Shown in pieces: positions 1 through 4,422 of a stretch of 6,406 nt of DNA. Below the pieces are notes generated by a model. The model did not search any database. It had not been told where the DNA came from and saw only the letters and a program-made list of their open reading frames with translations. This DNA comes from Chlamydiota bacterium (GTDB lineage: Bacteria; Chlamydiota; Chlamydiia; Chlamydiales; Criblamydiaceae). Location of the stretch: NCBI GenBank assembly GCA_021772365.1, contig JAJFMC010000387.1, positions 1-6,406 on the forward strand, given 5' to 3'. Within the stretch, counting starts at the first letter, position 1, and each line of letters starts with the position of its first letter. A program made the translations under genes and the position numbers.

Positions 1-329
1 ACTCTGCCGTTCGTATCACACATGAACCTACAAGAATGGTCGTCTCCTGCCAGGCACAGAGAAGTCAACTGCAGAATAAAGAGACGTGCATGAAAATGCT
101 TCGTTCGAAACTCTATGAGCTCGAAGTAGAAGAAAGAGAAAGCAAACTAAAACAAATGGGCGGAGAAAAAAAAGAGATTGCATGGGGAAGCCAAATACGT
201 AATTATGTGTTTCAACCCTATACACTGGTGAAAGATACTAGAACAAAATATGAACAGTCGAATATACAATCCGTTATGGATGGTGAAATTGACGGCTTTG
301 TTAATGCATACTTAAAGGAGTTTGGTTAA
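1..329 (+). CDS. prfB: Peptide chain release factor 2 (RF2), C-terminal part; 5' end outside window
   Basis: RF2 recognises UGA and UAA stop codons in the ribosomal A site and triggers hydrolysis of the peptidyl-tRNA. The first full codon is at position 3 and 108 residues are visible. They start with SAVRITHEPTRMVVSC, the segment that in class I release factors directly follows the GGQ catalytic loop, so GGQ itself lies just left of the window. RF2 rather than RF1 is indicated by KLYELE, then KKEIAWGSQIRNYVFQPY and VKDTRT, and the C-terminal VMDGEIDGFVNAYL, which are typical of RF2 domains 3 and 4. The TAA stop (327-329) directly abuts the ATG of the next gene, and that gene's Shine-Dalgarno sequence lies inside this one, so the two are probably co-transcribed and coupled in translation. 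Whether prfB carries the usual autoregulatory frameshift near its 5' end cannot be seen here. Confidence 0.96.
   Translation, partial: SAVRITHEPTRMVVSCQAQRSQLQNKETCMKMLRSKLYELEVEERESKLKQMGGEKKEIAWGSQIRNYVFQPYTLVKDTRTKYEQSNIQSVMDGEIDGFVNAYLKEFG
314..320 (+). promoter_or_regulatory. Shine-Dalgarno of the GNAT gene inside prfB
   Basis: AAAGGAG lies 9 nt before ATG 330, within the last codons of prfB. It is the strongest ribosome binding site in the operon and supports this start. Because the prfB stop and the GNAT start are adjacent (TAAATG), re-initiation by ribosomes finishing prfB is also plausible. Confidence 0.75.
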
Positions 330-872
330 ATGGCTGAACAAAAATCAGATGAAGTGTGGCGGTCACCGCTAAAAATAGATATTCGCTATACGGAACCTGA
401 AGACGCACCACATTTGAGACGCTGGCTTTTAGATCCAGAGGTGAGTAAATGGTTTCCTATGGCCGATGAAATGGAAATCGACGACGCTGTGAATAGGTGG
501 ATAGGGTTCTGTCGCTACCGCTGTAGTTTGACTGCTGTCAAAGATGGCCTTCCTGTTGGGATAATCACTCTCTATCTCCAGCCCTATAAAAAACTGGCAC
601 ACCAGTGTGAGTTTGGTATTATCGTCGCTCCAGAATGTCGAGGACAGAAGGTCGGCAGTGAAATGCTCAGTAATGCCACCCACCTTGCAAAAGTGAAGTT
701 CAAAATCGAATTGTTGCACTTACAGGTATACGAAGGGAATCCGGCAATAAGGTTATATTCTAGATTTGGTTTTAAAGAATTCGGAAGACAAACACAATGG
801 ATCAAGGAAAATCCAGGGGAACATCCACCTGAATTTACCGGTCGTATTTTTATGGAAAAATACTTAATCTAA
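330..872 (+). CDS. GNAT-family N-acetyltransferase
   Basis: This is a 180-residue GCN5-related acetyltransferase, predicted to move an acetyl group from acetyl-CoA to an amine; the acceptor cannot be told. The fold is recognisable in order: an N-terminal strand and helix (IDIRYTEPEDAPHLRRWL, residues 16-33), a central strand CEFGIIVAPECRGQKVGSEM (93-112) carrying motif A, and motif B LQVYEGNPAIRLYSRFGF (131-148), including the NPAIRLYSRFGF helix-loop typical of RimI/RimJ-like enzymes. In motif A the usual R/Q-x-x-G-x-G/A reads R104-G-Q-K107-V-G109, so the first glycine is Lys. The start is well set: AAAGGAG at 314-320 lies 9 nt before ATG 330, and ATG follows the prfB stop without a gap. It matches the position of the YhhY-like acetyltransferase next to prfB in Chlamydia (CT458, from memory). 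There is no signal peptide or membrane segment, so it is probably cytosolic. Confidence 0.9.
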   Translation: MAEQKSDEVWRSPLKIDIRYTEPEDAPHLRRWLLDPEVSKWFPMADEMEIDDAVNRWIGFCRYRCSLTAVKDGLPVGIITLYLQPYKKLAHQCEFGIIVAPECRGQKVGSEMLSNATHLAKVKFKIELLHLQVYEGNPAIRLYSRFGFKEFGRQTQWIKENPGEHPPEFTGRIFMEKYLI

Positions 873-927
873 ATGCCCAAACGACTCAAGACAAAAATCT
901 AATAACGAAAGTAGAAACGAACAACAG

Positions 928-1599
928 ATGTCTATACTCATATTCCAACAAGAAATCGAAGAAACAGTAAAGAAAAAAATTAAATTAAGAATAAACGATA
1001 ACCGCTCGACGATGCTCAGCGTCAAATGGGAACCTGACTGTACGAGGGTTTCTATGCATCGCATGTTTTTAGAAGCTCCTAAAAATATTATGGATGCCCT
1101 TGCATGTCATATACAAACAGAGAATAGTAACCTTTGCCCTTCAGTAAAAGCTTATATTGAAGAAAAGCTGACAGCTTTTGATTATTCAAGCAAACTGAAC
1201 GAAAATAGACTCCATACCCAAGGACAGGTATACGACTTACAGGCTTTATACAACGAAATCAACACAAAGTATTTTGCTGGAGAAGTTCGTTTAAAGATTA
1301 CGTGGTATGGAAAGGTGCATCGAAGAAAGAAAGCACAGGTAACCTTTGGTTTATACCAGGAGGCCACTAAACTTGTGAAAATTCACCGCATGATGGACAG
1401 CACTTTTTTTCCGGAATATTTCGTGGAATTTGTCATTTATCATGAAATGTTGCATCATGTCTGTCGATCGTATTACGATGAAAAGGGAAATCATCGAGTT
1501 CATACAGATGAATTTAAGAAAAAAGAGCAAGAGTTTGAACACTTTGAGCTAGCGAATTTATGGATGAATAAAAACTATAATAACTTTTTTATGATGTAG
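928..1599 (+). CDS. SprT-like zinc metalloprotease-fold protein
   Basis: The protein has 223 residues. The C-terminal half is an SprT-like domain: LYNEINTKYFAGEV (107-120), ITWYG (124-128), then the zincin motif H172-E-M-L-H176 followed by another His, and H192-TDEF (192-196), where the third zinc ligand of SprT proteins is expected. E173 would be the catalytic base. The family includes the eukaryotic DNA-protein crosslink protease SPRTN; bacterial members are poorly characterised, so the substrate is unknown. The C-terminal zinc ribbon of E. coli SprT is absent (no Cys pairs after the HExxH). The N-terminal 80 residues, with LRINDNRSTMLSV (20-32) and HRMFLEAP (44-51), look like a conserved extra region rather than spurious upstream translation. 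ATG 928 is the only ATG in this frame after an in-frame TAA at 865-867. Its ribosome binding site is poor, so expression may depend on the operon transcript. No export signal is visible. Confidence 0.85.
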   Translation: MSILIFQQEIEETVKKKIKLRINDNRSTMLSVKWEPDCTRVSMHRMFLEAPKNIMDALACHIQTENSNLCPSVKAYIEEKLTAFDYSSKLNENRLHTQGQVYDLQALYNEINTKYFAGEVRLKITWYGKVHRRKKAQVTFGLYQEATKLVKIHRMMDSTFFPEYFVEFVIYHEMLHHVCRSYYDEKGNHRVHTDEFKKKEQEFEHFELANLWMNKNYNNFFMM

Positions 1600-1602
1600 G
1601 TG
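1598..1602 (+). promoter_or_regulatory. Shine-Dalgarno of yebC overlapping the upstream stop codon
   Basis: AGGTG overlaps the TAG stop (1597-1599) of the SprT-like gene and lies 4 nt before ATG 1607. Termination and initiation therefore occur within about 10 nt, which favours translational coupling of the two genes. Confidence 0.5.
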
Positions 1603-1606
1603 TTAC

Positions 1607-2335
1607 ATGGCTGGTCATAGTAAATGGGCAAATATCAAGCACAAAAAGGAACGCGCTGATGCCAAGAAGGGAAAGGTGTTCTCCCGCTGTGCAAAAGAAA
1701 TTATCAGTGCCGTTAAAGTCGGTGGTGGTCCCGATCCGAAGGCAAATTCTAAGCTTCGGCTGGCAGTTGACAAAGCAAGGGCTGCAAATGTTCCTAATGA
1801 TGTGATCGATAGGAATATCAAAAAAGCATCGAGTGCTGATCAAGCAGACTATATTGAAATGACCTATGAACTTTACGGACATGGTGGAGTTGGAGTGGTT
1901 GTTGATATCATGACGGACAACAAGAACCGTATTGCTTCAGAAATAAGAATCGCTACCAATAAACGTGGTGGAACGATTACTACACCCGGTGCTGTATCAT
2001 TTAACTATGACCGGAAAGGCGTTATTCAGTTAACCAAGAATCATGCTATTGAAGAAGAGCTGTTTATGGCAGCTACAGAAGCTGGAGCTGAAGATTTCGA
2101 GACTGAAGAAGATATGTTTGTGATCACAACCGATCCGACGGATCTAATTAAAATTAAAGAGGCTGTCGAAAAATTAGGGTTTGAATGTGACTCTGCCTCT
2201 CTCGAGATGATACCGAAGGTATTTGTCGATTGCGATGACGAGACAGTCAAAGCTAACGAGGCTTTGATTGAGTGGCTGGAAGATATTGATGATGTCGATG
2301 CAGTCTATCATAATATGAATCTTCCTGACGCCTAA
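1607..2335 (+). CDS. yebC: YebC/PmpR/TACO1 family protein
   Basis: This is a full-length 242-residue member of the YebC family. It opens with the hallmark MAGHSKWANIKHKK (1-14) and continues with KGKVFSRCAKEI, the GGGPDPKANSKLR segment (40-52), VPNDVIDRNIKKA (62-74), YELYGHGGVGVVVD (87-100) and NKRGGTITTPGAVSFNYDRKG (118-138), then the acidic C-terminal domain ending in EALIEWLEDIDDVDAVYHNM. The family was long annotated as transcriptional regulators. More recent work, and the mitochondrial homologue TACO1, point to a role on the ribosome, helping translation of proline-rich stretches. The location with prfB fits a translational role, but nothing here proves it. It corresponds to CT457 beside the acetyltransferase and prfB in C. 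trachomatis (from memory). The start is fixed by the conserved N-terminus. Confidence 0.97.
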   Translation: MAGHSKWANIKHKKERADAKKGKVFSRCAKEIISAVKVGGGPDPKANSKLRLAVDKARAANVPNDVIDRNIKKASSADQADYIEMTYELYGHGGVGVVVDIMTDNKNRIASEIRIATNKRGGTITTPGAVSFNYDRKGVIQLTKNHAIEEELFMAATEAGAEDFETEEDMFVITTDPTDLIKIKEAVEKLGFECDSASLEMIPKVFVDCDDETVKANEALIEWLEDIDDVDAVYHNMNLPDA

Positions 2336-2350
2336 TTTCATTACGATAAC

Positions 2351-3676
2351 ATGTTCAATAAAACAGTTTTCCCCCGCAATTTTTCATCAGAAGAATTTCT
2401 TTATCTAGCAAAGCCATACTTAGAAGTGGACGCAACTTGTTTGTTGATGTCAGGTTCTGATTACGACTCAGCTGAGCGTTCTTTTTTGTTTTTATATCCT
2501 GTTCAAGAGATTGCCATTGAAGCATCGAGTTCTACATTTCAAAACCCATGGGAACAGTTGAAAGTTGCCATGAAATTCTCGGATACATCCCTTGATATTC
2601 CCGAGTGGGTGGGATACTTGTCTTATGAGATGGGTGGCTATTCAGATGCAGACGTGGTTATTCCTCTACATGCCCCAAAATATCCTATAGCTCATTTCCA
2701 TAGGTATTCTGTTATTTTGTCGCATCAACAATTGACTGGCGAGCTCACTCTCTTTGTCAACGAGGAACATATTGATTCAATGAAAATACAAGAACTGAAT
2801 CGTCATTTTTCAAGCGAATCACCAACCCTACAAAAGTCACCAAAGTTTTGCGTCCGTTGCATACAACCTCTGGAAGAAAAAGCATCATACTACGAAAAAG
2901 TACTACAAGCGAAGGAGCGAATTTTTAAGGGCGATATCTACCAAGTGAACTTGTCTCAGGAATGTCAGTATCAAGGAGAGTTTAACTCGGCCGACCTGTT
3001 CATGCGGTTGTACGAGAAAAACCCAGCACCCTTTTCTGCATATCTCAAAATGTGCCCAAATCATACTATTGTCTCAAGTTCTCCCGAGAGACTATTACGT
3101 TTGTTCCAAGGAAAACTCGAAACTCGACCCATCAAAGGAACGGCATCACGTGGCAAAACCCAGCAGGAAGATGAAGACAATAAAAAACTCCTACAGTCTT
3201 CGCAGAAGGATAAATCAGAACTCCTGATGATTACCGATCTAATGAGAAATGATTTGGGGAAGGTTGCCACTCCAGGGAGTGTTAGAACGGAAAAGATTTG
3301 GCATTGCGAAGAGTATCAAAATGTTTTTCACCTACTATCAGTGATCACTGCAGAAGTCAGAGCATCTCTCCACCCTGTCGACGTAATGAGAGAAGTCTTT
3401 CCGGGAGGGTCAATCACCGGCTGTCCAAAAATTCGTGCTATGGAAATTATTTCTGAAATTGAAAATTCAACAAGAGGGATTTATACGGGGTCGATTGGGT
3501 ATTTCACAAGCCAAGGAAACTTCGATTTTAATATCGCTATCCGAACACTCGACATAGTGGGTGATGTTATCAAGCTTCGCTTAGGGGGAGCAATTGTAAC
3601 AGATTCGTCTCCGGAGAAAGAGTATGAGGAAACTCTTCATAAAGGGCGCTCCATCTTCGAAACCCTTGGCTCTTGA
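2351..3676 (+). CDS. pabB: Aminodeoxychorismate synthase component I (PabB)
   Basis: The 441-residue chorismate-utilising enzyme converts chorismate and ammonia to 4-amino-4-deoxychorismate, the precursor of p-aminobenzoate for folate. Conserved blocks are GDIYQVNLSQ (194-203), SSSPERLL (242-249), RPIKGTASRG (259-268), DLMRNDLGKV (296-305), FPGGSITGCPKIRAMEI (350-366), GIYTGSIGYF (376-385) and GGAIVTDSSPEKEYEET (412-428). Lys262 in PIKGT marks PabB; anthranilate synthase TrpE normally has PIAGT. An N-terminal TrpE/PabB-like domain precedes the catalytic core, with no glutaminase or lyase fusion, so a separate PabA/TrpG is needed for ammonia; no such gene, nor pabC, is in the window. The gene follows yebC by 15 nt in the same frame. 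The yebC stop at 2333-2335 is therefore an in-frame block and ATG 2351 is the first possible start, although no clear Shine-Dalgarno is present; coupling to yebC is likely. Confidence 0.93.
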   Translation: MFNKTVFPRNFSSEEFLYLAKPYLEVDATCLLMSGSDYDSAERSFLFLYPVQEIAIEASSSTFQNPWEQLKVAMKFSDTSLDIPEWVGYLSYEMGGYSDADVVIPLHAPKYPIAHFHRYSVILSHQQLTGELTLFVNEEHIDSMKIQELNRHFSSESPTLQKSPKFCVRCIQPLEEKASYYEKVLQAKERIFKGDIYQVNLSQECQYQGEFNSADLFMRLYEKNPAPFSAYLKMCPNHTIVSSSPERLLRLFQGKLETRPIKGTASRGKTQQEDEDNKKLLQSSQKDKSELLMITDLMRNDLGKVATPGSVRTEKIWHCEEYQNVFHLLSVITAEVRASLHPVDVMREVFPGGSITGCPKIRAMEIISEIENSTRGIYTGSIGYFTSQGNFDFNIAIRTLDIVGDVIKLRLGGAIVTDSSPEKEYEETLHKGRSIFETLGS

Positions 3677-3967
3677 TGCCCCCAATACTCAACTTAAAGT
3701 AATTACTGATTTTTTGAGGTTTTGCATCACCGAATAGGTCGCCCGCAGGGCTTTGGATTAAAGCAAGGATTGCTTTTCTCGCCACGAGATTTGTTGCTGA
3801 AGGAGACTCTAGAAATTCGTTTATACAGCAGCCTTCTTAGTCGCAAAAAAATCTTTGGGAATCAATATTTTTTGGCATGGTTCAAAAGAAGGTAACACCC
3901 AAAATGGCGAAGCCATGACATTAAACGATCCTGGCGGTGTAGGGCGAGTGCAGCGAGTCCGCAACTA
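3677..3967. other. Non-coding stretch with several triloop hairpins; possible repeat or inserted element
   Basis: There is no open frame with a credible start or protein-like translation on the + strand. Three short perfect hairpins, each with a 3-nt loop, are visible: GCCC-GCA-GGGC (3741-3751), AAAGCAA-GGA-TTGCTTT (3760-3776) and ATGGC-GAA-GCCAT (3904-3916). A G+C-richer block (3930-3964) contains GCGAGT twice, separated by GCA, and possible GCGG/CCGC pairing (3934-3937 with 3959-3962). This block looks unlike the A+T-rich DNA next to it. The stretch ends where recognisable remains of a decayed gene begin, so it may be an inserted interspersed repeat that replaced the 5' part of that gene. 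The minus strand is open from about 3836 into pabB, but its translation resembles no family I know. No terminal inverted repeats or target-site duplication were found. Confidence 0.4.
3760..3777 (+). terminator. Possible weak terminator after pabB
   Basis: A 7-bp perfect stem AAAGCAA/TTGCTTT with a GGA loop is followed by a short T run (TTTT, partly inside the stem), 84 nt after the pabB stop. The stem is A+T-rich and the tail short, so it would be a weak intrinsic terminator at best. It may instead be part of the hairpin-bearing element described for 3677-3967. Confidence 0.3.
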
Positions 3968-4338
3968 AAAAATGCATGGTCAAATCCTGAGCTGTTACTG
4001 CAGGAAAAGTTTATGGAGCTTACTAAAAAAGGATATGTTGTGTTAAAGGTCCTGCAACAGATTGTTCTGTAACCGTAGAGAAAGAGTCAGAGATCTTTAA
4101 TGTCGACATTAAAAAAGAATTTTGTATCTATCCAACTGATAAACAGACTGGCATAAAAGATGAGTCTCAGCCTATATTGTACTTTGTTTGTTCCTGGAAC
4201 TACAAACCTCAGGAAATTGAAGGTCAAAAAAAGTGGGTGGGTAGAATGGAAATTGAGAGACTACACTTTGTTGAAGGTGCTATATTGAAATATCGAGAAA
4301 ATGTAACTGATTTATTACTTCAGGTTTTTGCAGTCTAA
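3968..4338 (+). pseudogene. Decayed 3' fragment of a paralogue of the 624-residue protein gene, with a frameshift
   Basis: Two overlapping frames give a continuous protein-like translation without a start codon. Frame 2 from 3968 reads KNAWSNPELLLQEKFMEL, then TKKGYVVLK, and hits TAA at 4070. Frame 1, open from 4027, continues as GPATDCSVTVEKESEIFNV, then IKKEFCIYPTDKQTG, QPILYFVCSWNYK, KKWVGRMEIERLHF and DLLLQVFAV, stopping at 4336-4338. The switch falls near 4043-4050 and is explained by loss of one base. Aligned by eye, this matches residues about 480-600 of the downstream protein: AW with SAW (482-484), ATDCSVTVE with GTECYIQVE (510-518), KKEFCIYP with NKTYTTYP (528-535), VCSW with QVSW (558-561), KKW with KKGW (568-571), and a hydrophobic end. 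The similarity is modest, so this is an old paralogue rather than a recent duplication. The upstream two-thirds are missing. The homology rests on hand alignment only. Confidence 0.6.
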
Positions 4339-4361
4339 TTTACACGTAATCAATTTATTGT

Positions 4362-4391
4362 TTGTGTTTTATTGATGTTTTTTTATATAAT
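4362..4391 (+). promoter_or_regulatory. Sigma70/sigma66-type promoter of the 624-residue protein gene
   Basis: TATAAT at 4386-4391 is a perfect -10 hexamer. A weak -35 candidate, TTGTGT at 4362-4367, stands 18 nt upstream in very T-rich DNA (4351-4385). Transcription would start near 4398, giving a leader of about 25 nt. This separates the gene from the pabB operon. The -10 lies inside the longest possible open frame (from TTG 4372), so the upstream starts are unlikely. Confidence 0.6.
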
Positions 4392-4412
4392 ATCCTTCAT
4401 TTTAATGGATAT

Positions 4413-4417
4413 AGAGG
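4413..4417 (+). promoter_or_regulatory. Shine-Dalgarno that decides the start at 4423
   Basis: AGAGG ends 5 nt before ATG 4423. The alternative starts TTG 4372, ATG 4375 and ATG 4405 have no comparable site; the first two also precede the expected transcription start. ATG 4423 is therefore preferred. Confidence 0.65.
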
Positions 4418-4422
4418 TAAGA

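Noticed and set aside
873..902. Mini-ORF MPKRLKTKI starting directly at the GNAT stop (TAAATG)
   Set aside because: Only nine codons, no Shine-Dalgarno and no sign of a leader-peptide mechanism. The same TAAATG layout at the prfB/GNAT junction makes it tempting, but chance is sufficient.
3570..3836. Minus-strand open frame beginning in the intergenic DNA and running into the 3' end of pabB
   Set aside because: About half overlaps the conserved pabB coding end, the start would be GTG at most, and the translation resembles no family I know. It may be residue of an inserted element but is not supported as a gene.
3677..3967. Remnant of pabC (aminodeoxychorismate lyase) after pabB
   Set aside because: I translated this stretch looking for aminotransferase class IV motifs and saw none in any frame.
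3930..3970. tRNA, tmRNA or other known small RNA in the G+C-rich block
   Set aside because: No cloverleaf, no T-loop GTTCGAATC-like sequence and no CCA end could be found. Only short hairpins and a small direct repeat are present.
4372..4422. Hydrophobic N-terminal stretch MFFYIISFIL as a signal or membrane segment of the last gene
   Set aside because: It is encoded by the promoter region; the -10 box and the Shine-Dalgarno place the start at 4423, after this stretch.
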